Shown in pieces: positions 38,136 through 46,616 of a stretch of 64,000 bases of DNA. The translations under genes and the position numbers were made by a program. The notes beneath the pieces are model-generated. The model made no database searches. It worked only from the letters and a program-made list of their open reading frames with translations, and was not told the DNA's origin. The stretch is from Gammaproteobacteria bacterium (GTDB taxonomy: Bacteria > Pseudomonadota > Gammaproteobacteria > Xanthomonadales > SZUA-36): positions 62,001-126,000 of the forward strand of contig JAJFLA010000056.1 in NCBI GenBank assembly GCA_021772935.1, given 5' to 3'. The first letter of the stretch is position 1. Each line of letters opens with the position of its first letter.

Positions 38136-39233
38136 ATGAGCTTCACTGCGTTTGATTACGAATGCATGGCCAGTGCCTTGCAATTGGCTCGTCAGGGTCT
38201 GAATACCACTCACCCTAATCCGCGTGTTGGTTGTGTAATAACTCACGAAGGCCGGGTTGTCGGAAGCGGGTGGCATAAAAAGGCTGGTGGCGCCCATGCG
38301 GAAATTAGTGCATTGCGTGAAGCCGCTGACAAAGCCGTGGGTGCAACGGTTTATGTAACACTTGAACCCTGCAGCCATCATGGCCGGACACCTCCATGTG
38401 TGGAAGCACTGATCGAAGCAAAAATTGCCCGGGTTATTTGTGCGCTGGAGGATCCCAATCCTGACGTCAACGGCAGTGGTTTTCAGTGTTTGCTTCAGGC
38501 TGGCATAGAAGTGCAAAGCGGGCTGATGACAGCAGAAGCAGAAGAGCTTAATTCTGGTTTTCTCATGCGTATGCGGCAACGGCGCCCCTGGGTAAGGATC
38601 AAGTTGGCGCAAAGCGTGGACGGTCATATCGCATTGGCTAATGGCAGTAGTCAATGGATTAGTGGATCTGAGGCGCGTGCTGATGTTCAAATATGGCGCG
38701 CCAGATCAGATGTTATTTTGACCGGGATCGGCACGCTGTTGGCAGACGATCCGTCATTGAATGTGCGCAACAGTGAAATGGCCAGGCAGCCAACACGTGT
38801 TGTTGTTGACAGCCGCTGGCGTACGCCGGCAACTGCACGGCTTTTAAGCCTGCCCGGCAAAGTTCTGATCGCCGGTCTGGATGAAAACCCGATACCAGAT
38901 AGCCTCAGCGAAACGAGCGCCGATTATTTGGGCGTGACGTCATTTGAAGGGCGAGTGGATATGTCAGCCGTATTCACTGAGCTGGGAAAACGAGGGTTTA
39001 ATGAAGTTCAGGTGGAAGCCGGAGCGGCGCTGTGCGGTACATTGATTCAACAAAAACTGGTCGATGAAGTTCTCATTTACCAGGCACCTGTAATTTTGGG
39101 TGGTGGCGCGCGTAGTCCTTTTGCGACACCACGACTTGATAATATGCAGGATCGCGTCCATCTGGAGTGGGTGGATTCACGACGTATCGGTAAAGACCTG
39201 CGTTTAAGGTTAAAGCCGGTTTATTCAAGCTAA
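38136..39233 (+). CDS. ribD: Bifunctional riboflavin deaminase/reductase RibD
   Basis: 365 aa. Deaminase domain (about 1-145) has the zinc motif HAEISAL and PCSHHGRTPPCVEAL. Reductase domain (about 150-360) includes RIKLAQSVDGHIALANGSSQWISG-type blocks. It catalyses the second and third steps of riboflavin synthesis. GAAGGAGTAGGTGTA precedes the ATG. First gene of the rib-nusB-thiL-pgpA run. Confidence 0.95.
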   Translation: MSFTAFDYECMASALQLARQGLNTTHPNPRVGCVITHEGRVVGSGWHKKAGGAHAEISALREAADKAVGATVYVTLEPCSHHGRTPPCVEALIEAKIARVICALEDPNPDVNGSGFQCLLQAGIEVQSGLMTAEAEELNSGFLMRMRQRRPWVRIKLAQSVDGHIALANGSSQWISGSEARADVQIWRARSDVILTGIGTLLADDPSLNVRNSEMARQPTRVVVDSRWRTPATARLLSLPGKVLIAGLDENPIPDSLSETSADYLGVTSFEGRVDMSAVFTELGKRGFNEVQVEAGAALCGTLIQQKLVDEVLIYQAPVILGGGARSPFATPRLDNMQDRVHLEWVDSRRIGKDLRLRLKPVYSS

Positions 39234-39247
39234 AGGCATCTTACAAT

Positions 39248-39862
39248 ATGTTTACAGGTATCGTAGCGGCCACCGGAAAACTGCATTCTCTGGAATCTCA
39301 CCAGGGTGATTTGCGAATCCGGTTTGAGTTGCCATCAGTTTTGATGGTGGATTGCAAAACAGGCGACAGTATCAGTGTCTCGGGAGTATGTCTGACCATG
39401 CTTGAGCCGGATAATACCGGGTTCAGCGCGGATGTGTCGGTTGAGACCTTGGATAAAACCAGCCTGGGAAACCGGCAAGCAGGGGATAAAGTCAATCTGG
39501 AGCTCGCAATGAGAGCATCAGACCGCCTTGGTGGCCACCTGGTATCCGGGCACGTTGATGGTCTGTCCACCTTGGTATCACGTGTCGCAGATGCCCGTTC
39601 GGAGCGGTTTCTTTTTGAAACAGATCGCAACCTGGCCAGATACATTGCACCGAAAGGCTCAGTTTGCCTGGATGGCGTCAGTTTGACGGTCAACGAGGTT
39701 GATGATAATCGGTTCTCGATTTGTATAATTCCACATACCCTGACAGTGACTACGCTTGGCGACCTGGCTGCTGGCGAAAAAGTGAATTTGGAAGTTGATC
39801 TGATCGCACGCTACCTGGATCGACTGAATCAGTATGGCTATTCAGACGATACCGGCGCATAG
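39248..39862 (+). CDS. ribE: Riboflavin synthase alpha subunit
   Basis: 204 aa with two lumazine-binding repeats (about 1-95 and 97-195). It begins MFTGIVAATGKLHSLE, and each repeat has a G-x-SVCL-type block (ISVSGVCLTM; GSVCLDGVSLTVNEV). It dismutates two lumazines to give riboflavin. It sits 14 bp after ribD. Some databases name this gene ribC. Confidence 0.94.
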   Translation: MFTGIVAATGKLHSLESHQGDLRIRFELPSVLMVDCKTGDSISVSGVCLTMLEPDNTGFSADVSVETLDKTSLGNRQAGDKVNLELAMRASDRLGGHLVSGHVDGLSTLVSRVADARSERFLFETDRNLARYIAPKGSVCLDGVSLTVNEVDDNRFSICIIPHTLTVTTLGDLAAGEKVNLEVDLIARYLDRLNQYGYSDDTGA

Positions 39863-39885
39863 TTCGGCTGAAAGGAAAACAAGCT

Positions 39886-41022
39886 ATGAAACTTAACACT
39901 ATCCCCGAGCTTATCGAAGACATTGGCGCCGGCCGTATGATCGTGCTGATCGACGATGAGGACAGGGAAAATGAAGGCGACCTGGTCATGGCTGCGTCTA
40001 TGGTTCGGCCTGAAGATATTAATTTCATGGCCCACAACGGCCGTGGCTTGATTTGCATGCCAATTACACGCGAGCGATGTGAACAGTTGAATCTGTTGCT
40101 CATGGTCAACAAGAACGAAGCCAGGTTCGCCACCAATTTTACAGTTTCAATAGAAGCTGCGGAAGGCATTACCACGGGTATTTCTGCCTATGACAGGGCG
40201 CATACTATACGTACCGCCGCGCGTCCGGATGCAGGTCCTGCCAATATTTCTCAACCAGGTCATGTGTTTCCACTAATGGCCCAGGCCGGCGGCGTGTTGA
40301 CGCGTGCCGGTCATACCGAGGCCAGTGTCGATTTGGCGATGTTGTCCGGGCTTGAACCAGCGGCAGTTTTGGTCGAAATTTTAAACGAAGACGGTACCAT
40401 GGCAAGACGGCCACAACTGGAGGCCTATGCACAGAAGCATAACCTCAAAATTGGTACCATTGCTGACCTGATCCGTTACCGACTTGAAACGGAGCATTCG
40501 GTAGAGTGCTTGTCCACCCACGACGTTGATACAGATTTTGGGCCTTTCCGTTTGTTGACCTACCGCGACAGCATCAATGACAAGCTTCATCTTGCCTTAC
40601 TCAAAGGTGAGGTTGATCCCGTTGAGCCCATGCTGGTCAGGGTACATGTGCAGAATCCACTCAGTGATGTCCTGGGTATCCAACGTGATGATTTTGGCTT
40701 GCCGCTCAGACTGGCTATGGCAGAGATAGTGCGTGAGGGTAAAGGCATGGTGTTGGTGCTTGGTGGGCATGAAGATGACGATAATCTGTTACGGCGTATT
40801 CAAAAACAACCTGAGCCAAGTGTGCTAAGCAGTGGCGATAGCCGACAGTCCAGTGAACTCCGAACGTATGGCATCGGTGCTCAGATCATCGTCGATATTG
40901 GCATAAGGAAAATGCGGGTTTTGAGCGCACCCAAACGCATGACCGGTCTTGCAGGATTTGGCCTTGAGGTGGTTGAGTATGTAGAAAGTGACCCAAGCGC
41001 CGATGCGTTTCATGAGGACTAA
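39886..41022 (+). CDS. ribB: DHBP synthase fused to a degenerate GTP cyclohydrolase II domain
   Basis: 378 aa. The N-terminal part (about 1-205) is 3,4-dihydroxy-2-butanone-4-phosphate synthase with DDEDRENEGDLVMAA and GHVFPLMAQAGGVLTRAGHT. The C-terminal part (about 208-370) aligns with GTP cyclohydrolase II, but the zinc cysteines are gone: RVHVQNPLSDVLGIQRDDFG stands where a CxxC-bearing RVHSECLTGD-type motif is expected. As in RibBX-type proteins of pseudomonads, the second activity is probably lost and a separate ribA should exist elsewhere. The gene lies between ribE and ribH. Confidence 0.92.
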   Translation: MKLNTIPELIEDIGAGRMIVLIDDEDRENEGDLVMAASMVRPEDINFMAHNGRGLICMPITRERCEQLNLLLMVNKNEARFATNFTVSIEAAEGITTGISAYDRAHTIRTAARPDAGPANISQPGHVFPLMAQAGGVLTRAGHTEASVDLAMLSGLEPAAVLVEILNEDGTMARRPQLEAYAQKHNLKIGTIADLIRYRLETEHSVECLSTHDVDTDFGPFRLLTYRDSINDKLHLALLKGEVDPVEPMLVRVHVQNPLSDVLGIQRDDFGLPLRLAMAEIVREGKGMVLVLGGHEDDDNLLRRIQKQPEPSVLSSGDSRQSSELRTYGIGAQIIVDIGIRKMRVLSAPKRMTGLAGFGLEVVEYVESDPSADAFHED

Positions 41023-41027
41023 GTAAT

Positions 41028-41498
41028 ATGAATGAATTCTCCCTGGAAATGCCACAACGAAAGTGCAATGTCGCCTTGGTGGCCAGCGAGTTTAATCACT
41101 TCATCGTGCAGCAATTAGTGGATGGAGCAATTGATGCTTTAGACAGGAATGGTATTTCCGAGCAAGACACTACACTGGTATGGGTGCCGGGGGCATTTGA
41201 ACTGCCATTGACAGTGGATGCGTTGGCCATGACTGGGCGGTATGATGCTGTGATTGCCTTGGGGGCCGTAATTCGTGGTGGCACACCACATTTTGATTAC
41301 GTTGCTGGTGAGTGCGCGCGGGGTCTGGCCCAGGTTGGCCTTAAACACGGTTTGCCGGCTATTTTTGGTGTGTTAACAACTGACAATGTTGATCAGGCAC
41401 TTGAACGCGCCGGATCCGGTGCGGGTAATAAGGGTTTTGACACCGCGATTGCCGCTCTGCAGATGATTGCCGTACTGGACCGCATCCGTGTCAAATAG
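41028..41498 (+). CDS. ribH: 6,7-dimethyl-8-ribityllumazine synthase
   Basis: 156 aa, the usual subunit length. SEFNHFIVQQLVDGA and VPGAFELPLTVDALA form the substrate site, and RGGTPHFDYVAGEC has the catalytic His. It condenses the RibB product with the pyrimidine from RibD. It starts 5 bp after ribB. Confidence 0.95.
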   Translation: MNEFSLEMPQRKCNVALVASEFNHFIVQQLVDGAIDALDRNGISEQDTTLVWVPGAFELPLTVDALAMTGRYDAVIALGAVIRGGTPHFDYVAGECARGLAQVGLKHGLPAIFGVLTTDNVDQALERAGSGAGNKGFDTAIAALQMIAVLDRIRVK

Positions 41499-41946
41499 CG
41501 CAGAAAACAAATTTGAGCCCCGTCGCCGAGCCCGTCGCCGAGCCTTGCAGGCTTTGTATCAGTGGCATCTGACCGCGCAAGATGTAGGTGAAATACTCAT
41601 TCAGTTTCGTGAGGAACAGGATTTCAGCAACGTTGATACCGAGCTGTTTGCGACCTTGGTCAGAAAGGTCAGTAAAGGCCAGGCCGGTATCGACGAGAAA
41701 ATGAAACCATTTCTTGACCGGCCGTTGACACAACTGGATGTCATCGAGCATGTGATTTTGAGTATCGGTACATATGAATTGTTGCACTGCATTGAGCTTC
41801 CTCACCAGGTGATCATTAATGAAGCGATCAACCTGGCAAAACAGTTTGGTGCTGAACAGGGACACAGCTTTATTAACGGCGTTCTGGATAAGGCAGCGAA
41901 ACAATGGCGGGATCCTTCTTCTTTGTCACCATTTAATCCAGTTTGA
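41488..41946 (+). CDS. nusB: Transcription antitermination protein NusB
   Basis: 152 aa from GTG 41488, overlapping the ribH end by 11 bp; TTG 41467 is a further in-frame start. An all-alpha NusB fold begins RRRARRRALQALYQWHLT and ends GHSFINGVLDKAAKQW. NusB with S10 binds boxA for rRNA antitermination. ribH-nusB adjacency is conserved. Confidence 0.92.
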   Translation: MSNSAENKFEPRRRARRRALQALYQWHLTAQDVGEILIQFREEQDFSNVDTELFATLVRKVSKGQAGIDEKMKPFLDRPLTQLDVIEHVILSIGTYELLHCIELPHQVIINEAINLAKQFGAEQGHSFINGVLDKAAKQWRDPSSLSPFNPV

Positions 41947-41950
41947 TCGT

Positions 41951-42916
41951 ATGAAGGAGTTTCAGCTGATAGAACAGATTCAGCGGGAGACCTCCATTGC
42001 CTCTTCCTCCGATTCAGATCAAGGAGTCAGGCTGGGTATTGGTGATGATGCAGCAGTACTTGAATTACCCGCTGGCCAACATCTCGTTGCGGCGACTGAT
42101 ACATTGAATGTCGGCATCCACTTTCCCATTGATACTTCACCTTATGACATTGCTTACAAATGTCTGGCTGTGAACTTGAGTGATCTGGCAGCGATGGGCG
42201 CTACTCCTCGTTGGGCGCTACTTTCATTGTCACTACCCCAGGTGGATTCGGTTTGGCTAAAGTCATTCACTGCAGGTTTCAAAATATTGGCACAGGCCCA
42301 TGGCGTAACATTGGTGGGTGGCGATACGACCAGCGGACCACTATCTGTCAGTCTGACCGCAATGGGTTTTGTCGGACCCGGCAAACAACTCACACGTGGC
42401 GGTGCAAATCCGGGTGATTTGCTTGTCGTCTCCGGCACCATTGGTGGTGCTGCCCGGGTGCTGGAATTATTGCAGAAAGAGACATCTGTGCCGAATCGGC
42501 AATTGCTTGATCGTCCACAACCACGGGTCAGGTTAGGGCAGGCTTTGGTGGGGTATGCAAGCGCTTGTATTGATGTTTCTGACGGCCTACTGGCGGATCT
42601 TGGCCATGTGCTTAAGGCATCGGGATGTGGTGCACGGCTCGAAATTGAAAAGCTGCCACAGGCTACCGTACTTGAAGGGCTTGAGGATAGTCAGAAGTGG
42701 AATTACCAGTTGTCAGGTGGTGATGATTACGAACTATTGTTTACTGTGCCGCGTCATCACAAAGCGTTGATAGCGAGTTGGAGTCAACAACTGGGTGTCA
42801 GTTTAAGCATCATCGGTGAAATTGAAAAAGATGAAGGTGCCCGCTGTTTAAGAGCCAATGGTACAAGCTACCATGCGCAATACGCTGGTTTTGAACATTT
42901 CAGGCAGAAGGCATGA
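41951..42916 (+). CDS. thiL: Thiamine-monophosphate kinase
   Basis: 321 aa from ATG 41951, 4 bp after the nusB stop. ThiL/PurM-like fold with LGIGDDAAVLELP, DLAAMGATPRWALLSLSLP, and SGGDDYELLFTVP near the end. It phosphorylates thiamine phosphate to the pyrophosphate. The stop overlaps the pgpA ATG. Confidence 0.94.
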   Translation: MKEFQLIEQIQRETSIASSSDSDQGVRLGIGDDAAVLELPAGQHLVAATDTLNVGIHFPIDTSPYDIAYKCLAVNLSDLAAMGATPRWALLSLSLPQVDSVWLKSFTAGFKILAQAHGVTLVGGDTTSGPLSVSLTAMGFVGPGKQLTRGGANPGDLLVVSGTIGGAARVLELLQKETSVPNRQLLDRPQPRVRLGQALVGYASACIDVSDGLLADLGHVLKASGCGARLEIEKLPQATVLEGLEDSQKWNYQLSGGDDYELLFTVPRHHKALIASWSQQLGVSLSIIGEIEKDEGARCLRANGTSYHAQYAGFEHFRQKA

Positions 42917-43422
42917 GTTCTACCGAAAAAGATAAGATAGATATTGACCGCGCGGTGCTTAAGAAAGTGGCGCTGACCTCACCATCCGGTCTGTTGGCTT
43001 TTGGTTTTGGTATGGGTCTGTCCCCGGTGGCGCCGGGCACTATGGGCACCTTGATTGCGATTCCTTTTACTTTTGCATTGAAAAGCCTTGGCAACCCAGG
43101 CTTTTGGATTGTGTTGATACTGCTATTTTTACTGGGTATTGGCTTGTGTGAGCGGGTTAGTCACAGATTGGGGGTACACGATCACGGCGGCATCGTCTGG
43201 GATGAAATGGTTGGCTATTGGCTATCAGTTGCCTTTGTGCCTTTACAATGGCGTTGGTTGCTGGCTGCTTTTTTATTGTTTCGCTTTTTTGATATTTTCA
43301 AGCCCTGGCCAATCCGTCAACTTGACCAAAGAATAAACGGTGGCTTTGGCATCATGCTTGATGATGTTGTTGCTGCCATATTTACCATGATCTGTTTGGC
43401 TATATTGCAAAGTGTGTTCTGA
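42913..43422 (+). CDS. pgpA: Phosphatidylglycerophosphatase A
   Basis: 169 aa with several membrane helices and the PgpA motifs GFGMGLSPVAPGTMGT and HGGIVWDEMVGYW. It dephosphorylates PGP to phosphatidylglycerol. It overlaps thiL by 4 bp and converges with the dolP-like gene, 3 bp away. Confidence 0.93.
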   Translation: MSSTEKDKIDIDRAVLKKVALTSPSGLLAFGFGMGLSPVAPGTMGTLIAIPFTFALKSLGNPGFWIVLILLFLLGIGLCERVSHRLGVHDHGGIVWDEMVGYWLSVAFVPLQWRWLLAAFLLFRFFDIFKPWPIRQLDQRINGGFGIMLDDVVAAIFTMICLAILQSVF

Positions 43423-43425
43423 TCG

Positions 43426-44052
43426 CTATTCCTGAACAGGCTCCTGATCTACATAATCAAAGATTTTGACGACTTTTTCCACACCACCGATATTGCGAAC
43501 AATCTCCGCGATTTCATCACCTTCCTGGCGCGTGACTAACCCCATCAGGTAAACCGTGTTTTGTGAACTAGTGACTTTGATTCGTGAAGCATCATTGCCA
43601 GGCAGCGAGTTTTCTTTGAGCAGTATGGAGTTTACTTTGGTGCTCAGCCATGAATTATCCAACATGACACCCAAACTCGCCTGTTCCCCCACCTTGAGGT
43701 CATTGACGACACGTCTGCTCAGCCTGGACTCTTCGGCAAGTTTGGTAGCCAGGACCCGGTTTTCTTCAGAAACCGTTTCTCCTGCAAGCAACACCACACC
43801 CTCGTGAACTTCCACCTTGATATGATCTTTGTTACTAAAACTAGGGTCAGAGTAGATGTTTTGAATAACACTGTACTCCAGTGACTGATCATTGAGTACG
43901 GTCCCGGTGCTGCGTCGCGCAAAATCGGCACAGGCAGAAAGAATCAGGGTTGAGGTCAGCAGGGTTAAAGCCATAAACCCTGGGCCAATTATCCGATAAG
44001 TATTTGATAGATCTGTTAGTTTTGTTGGTAGCCGATTGAAATGTCCTTGCAT
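43426..44052 (-). CDS. BON-domain lipoprotein, DolP/YraP-like
   Basis: 208 aa with a lipobox (LILSACAD) after a long basic n-region. The start at 44052 is favoured by AAGGACAGAAAC just upstream; the internal Met before ALTLL is the other option. Two BON domains (about 65-125 and 135-200) show HEGVVLLAGETVSEENR and SQNTVYLMGLVTRQEGDEI. DolP supports outer-membrane integrity and associates with anionic lipid at division sites. It sits beside yraN and lpoA as in other Gammaproteobacteria, but diaA, usually between yraN and dolP, is not here. Confidence 0.88.
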   Translation of the reverse strand: MQGHFNRLPTKLTDLSNTYRIIGPGFMALTLLTSTLILSACADFARRSTGTVLNDQSLEYSVIQNIYSDPSFSNKDHIKVEVHEGVVLLAGETVSEENRVLATKLAEESRLSRRVVNDLKVGEQASLGVMLDNSWLSTKVNSILLKENSLPGNDASRIKVTSSQNTVYLMGLVTRQEGDEIAEIVRNIGGVEKVVKIFDYVDQEPVQE

Positions 44053-44075
44053 GTTTCTGTCCTTGTTTAGTGTCA

Positions 44076-44145
44076 GGGGTCAGACTCAAATGTATCACAT
44101 ACGTTTTATAAACACGCAGAGTCAGGTACATTTGAATCTGACCCC
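44076..44145. repeat. Inverted repeat, GGGGTCAGATTCAAAT family, copy 1
   Basis: GGGGTCAGACTCAAATGT (44076-44093) and ACATTTGAATCTGACCCC (44128-44145) pair at 17 of 18 positions around a 34-bp middle. It lies in the dolP-yraN gap, upstream of dolP. Confidence 0.75.
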
Positions 44146-44156
44146 GGTCAGGTGCT

Positions 44157-44522
44157 TTATAAGGTTGAGTAAAAGGCATTCTGGATCCAGTTTATGTCTG
44201 GTTCCATTTTTTGTAGCCCAATGGATATTACGTCAAATCGACAATATTGCTCAGACCTGTGAGGGTTTTTTGCCAGGTACCAAGCCGCCGTGCGTGAAAT
44301 TTTATTTTGTTTTTGGAACGTGACAGCGTCCGCACCGCTGCCGTGCCGGCTGCTTTTCCGGTATTTTACTTCAACAAATACAACAGTTTTTTGATCCTCC
44401 ATGATCAAGTCAATTTCACCAAAACGGCTAAAAAAATTCCTGTGTAGTAATCTGAGACCCTGGCTGCACAAAAAAGATTCAGCAGTTTTTTCCCATTGTG
44501 CCCCCGACTGTTGCTTGTTCAA
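44157..44522 (-). CDS. YraN/UPF0102 endonuclease-like protein
   Basis: 121 aa, the usual length. The Holliday-junction-resolvase-like fold has QWEKTAESFL, NFFSRFGEIDLIMEDQKTVVFVEVKYRKSSR (with the D and ExK active-site pattern) and a Cys-containing CRFDVISI strand. The biological role of the family is unsettled. It precedes dolP and follows lpoA in the - strand order. Confidence 0.9.
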   Translation of the reverse strand: MNKQQSGAQWEKTAESFLCSQGLRLLHRNFFSRFGEIDLIMEDQKTVVFVEVKYRKSSRHGSGADAVTFQKQNKISRTAAWYLAKNPHRSEQYCRFDVISIGLQKMEPDINWIQNAFYSTL

Positions 44523-44548
44523 AGTTCAGTTCTTAAGTCAAAACGTCA

Positions 44549-44620
44549 CAGGTCAGATTTAAATGTGCCATACAAACATCAATGATTACACAGAATTAAA
44601 CGCATTTAAGCCTGATCCCG
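44549..44620. repeat. Inverted repeat, GGGGTCAGATTCAAAT family, degenerate copy 2
   Basis: CAGGTCAGATTTAAATGTG (44549-44567) and GCATTTAAGCCTGATCCCGG (44602-44621) are imperfect complements and resemble the arms of copy 1. It fills the gap between yraN and the lpoA stop. Confidence 0.55.
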
Positions 44621-44621
44621 G

Positions 44622-46223
44622 TTAGTCCACAGTGTTAAGTGTATTTGAACCTGAACCTGAACCTGAACTTGGTTGGCGGTGTGGCCATTGATAGGGTATT
44701 GGCCGACCAGCAGAAATTTTTGCCCACGTTGGCTGCCTGTAAAGGCGACCGTTTGGCTGCAGCCGTAATGCACCGACATCACCGGGAAACCATAAGTCAG
44801 GGTCTTTTTGCATTAACGGTAGCCACCGTAACAAATGCCAGGCGTCCTGACCGAGAGCGTATAGGTTCCCATAGACCCCGCCACGAACGCTGTCCAATGT
44901 CAGGGGGGAATCGCCGGTGGCGTTTAGCTGCCAGGGTGTAGCAGGAAAAATAATACCATTCAGATCCTGGTCGGAAGCCCGTTCCTTTTTACCGCTGAAA
45001 ATACGACTCACGGCATAGACCGGTACATCGCCGGCATCGTGAAAGCGTAACAAGGGCTTGAGTTCTCGACCCTCAAGCGGGTCTGCTGCCAGGAAAATAA
45101 AGTCGAAATCATCACGGTGACTGGGCTCAAAGGTCAATGGTATGCCAAGCCGGGATTGCAAGTCTGCTTTACGTTGATTGCTTTTGTCTATCTCAAGTAG
45201 CTGTGTCAGCGTCGCACTGTGATCACTGGTGGCTGTATTGAAACGTGTGCTGGCTGAGATATGACCTTCACCTTGTTCAAAAACAGTAGCAAAAGCGGTC
45301 TCCATACGGGTGCCCCAGGCTGTGTTTGGGACAATCACAAGCGCCTGTTTTTGTCCTTGTGCAAGTGCAGCACTGGCAATGGCTGCCACTTCTTCGGCTT
45401 GTGACAATGAAAGACTGGTCAACATGGTTGTTTGATCAAATTTTCCTGGGTTGTTGGGCAGTTCGTTGAGTAGCAATATGGGTACACTCAGTCCTTCCAG
45501 GCTGGCTAAGGCACGAGTGGATTCAATCCTCAAAGGTCCAACAATCTGTGTGGCACCATCCGCCAACGCTTGCAGGTAGGCTGCGATGGCAGATTCAGTG
45601 TTTTTCCCACTGGAATAAAAATGAAGAACAGATTGACCCGGCTGTTCAAGGTAAGCGCTCACAATGCCATCCCGAATCGCTTTGGCTGCTCCGGCAAGAC
45701 TGCCCTCGGTGGGTAACAGAATAGCCACTTGGGGAGGTACAGGAAATAAGGTGCTATAACGGGAAACTAATTCGAGAAAGTTGGTTTTGTGGATGATATG
45801 TTCTGGGTGGTCGTTAACCCATTCATGGGCCGAGGCTGTAATCGAACGCCCATTGATCAGTAGTGTGCGAACCTGCAATGACAGTTCGAGCCATTCATCA
45901 AGTTCACGATCATTTTGTTGGCTGTCAATCACGGTATTGAGGTGACTGGAAGGCACCGACTCAAGTGAGTGCAAAATCTCGAGCGCCACGTCCGATTGGT
46001 AGTATGACAAACTGCGTGATAGTACCGCCGCTTTTGTCAGGCTGTGGGCGTATCCATCCAGTGAGGTGTTGTACTGGCGTTCGCTGTCACGGGTTCCGGC
46101 TTGTGGTGGCAGGACCTGGCCAGCAGAAGTTTCACCGGCTGGCCCAGGTCGTGTTGTACTGCATGCATTGAGACCGACTAGCAAGGCAAAAGACAACAAG
46201 AATGGGTGGATTCGTAAAGTCAT
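44622..46223 (-). CDS. lpoA: Penicillin-binding protein activator LpoA
   Basis: 533 aa outer-membrane lipoprotein (lipobox LNACSTT, Cys about 21). An N-terminal helical TPR-like region (about 45-165) and a periplasmic-binding-protein-like C domain (about 175-505, beginning VAILLPTEGSLAGAAKAIRDG) match LpoA, which activates PBP1A. It is near the short end of the family. The C-terminus ends in a Ser/Gly tail (SSGSGSGSNTLNTVD) encoded partly by a TGAACC hexamer repeat. Confidence 0.92.
   Translation of the reverse strand: MTLRIHPFLLSFALLVGLNACSTTRPGPAGETSAGQVLPPQAGTRDSERQYNTSLDGYAHSLTKAAVLSRSLSYYQSDVALEILHSLESVPSSHLNTVIDSQQNDRELDEWLELSLQVRTLLINGRSITASAHEWVNDHPEHIIHKTNFLELVSRYSTLFPVPPQVAILLPTEGSLAGAAKAIRDGIVSAYLEQPGQSVLHFYSSGKNTESAIAAYLQALADGATQIVGPLRIESTRALASLEGLSVPILLLNELPNNPGKFDQTTMLTSLSLSQAEEVAAIASAALAQGQKQALVIVPNTAWGTRMETAFATVFEQGEGHISASTRFNTATSDHSATLTQLLEIDKSNQRKADLQSRLGIPLTFEPSHRDDFDFIFLAADPLEGRELKPLLRFHDAGDVPVYAVSRIFSGKKERASDQDLNGIIFPATPWQLNATGDSPLTLDSVRGGVYGNLYALGQDAWHLLRWLPLMQKDPDLWFPGDVGALRLQPNGRLYRQPTWAKISAGRPIPYQWPHRQPSSGSGSGSNTLNTVD
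44646..44669. repeat. Tandem TGAACC hexamer (four units) at the lpoA 3' end
   Basis: Four consecutive six-base units (three TGAACC and one TGAACT on the + strand) encode Ser-Gly repeats at the end of LpoA on the - strand. The preceding GTATTTGAACC resembles the GTATTTGAATCTGACCC arm of the nearby inverted-repeat family. Confidence 0.7.
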
Positions 46224-46326
46224 AGGTTTTTACAATTTTAATAGCTCCAGAATGATAACCTATATCACCGGTCCGCAAACAAAGCTGACTGGGATTTTTC
46301 ACATTGGATGTAGTGTTAATCCTACA

Positions 46327-46597
46327 CCAGTGCTCCTTCAACAAGATAATTACGGATGCAGTTGGCTTGTCAGTGTTCATGGCAAGGCGCATCTCGCAGG
46401 TAATGGCCTTAGTCCTTGGCAAAGAGGTGCAACGATGTCCATGGGCACTGACAAGTCAACCCACAGGGCGCTCCTGTGGGATTTTGCCGTGGCGTTGCAG
46501 CGCTTGTAAAGGACTAGCCATTCACTGCACACTGCGCCTTACGGCAAAACCCCACAAGAGCGCTGAATCCGTAATTATCTTGTTGAAGGAACACTAG
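46327..46597. mobile_element. 271-bp MITE-like element, family B, copy 2
   Basis: Left end CCAGTGCTCCTTCAACAAG (46327) and right end CTTGTTGAAGGAACACTAG (ending 46597) continue inward as a near-perfect inverted repeat through GATAATTACGG. The interior matches 37317-37586 almost throughout in the same orientation, including the hairpin based on TGTCAGTG. It occupies most of the 393-bp gap between the divergent lpoA and rsmI genes, leaving about 100 bp for the lpoA promoter and 19 bp before rsmI. Confidence 0.8.
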
Positions 46598-46616
46598 CAC
46601 GAGCAGGAATATTGTT

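Noticed and set aside
37827-38690. 287-aa open frame on the - strand
   Set aside because: It lies antisense to nrdR and ribD, both conserved, and its translation has no recognisable domain.
44646-44669. CRISPR-like short tandem repeat
   Set aside because: Only four 6-bp units without spacers, inside lpoA.
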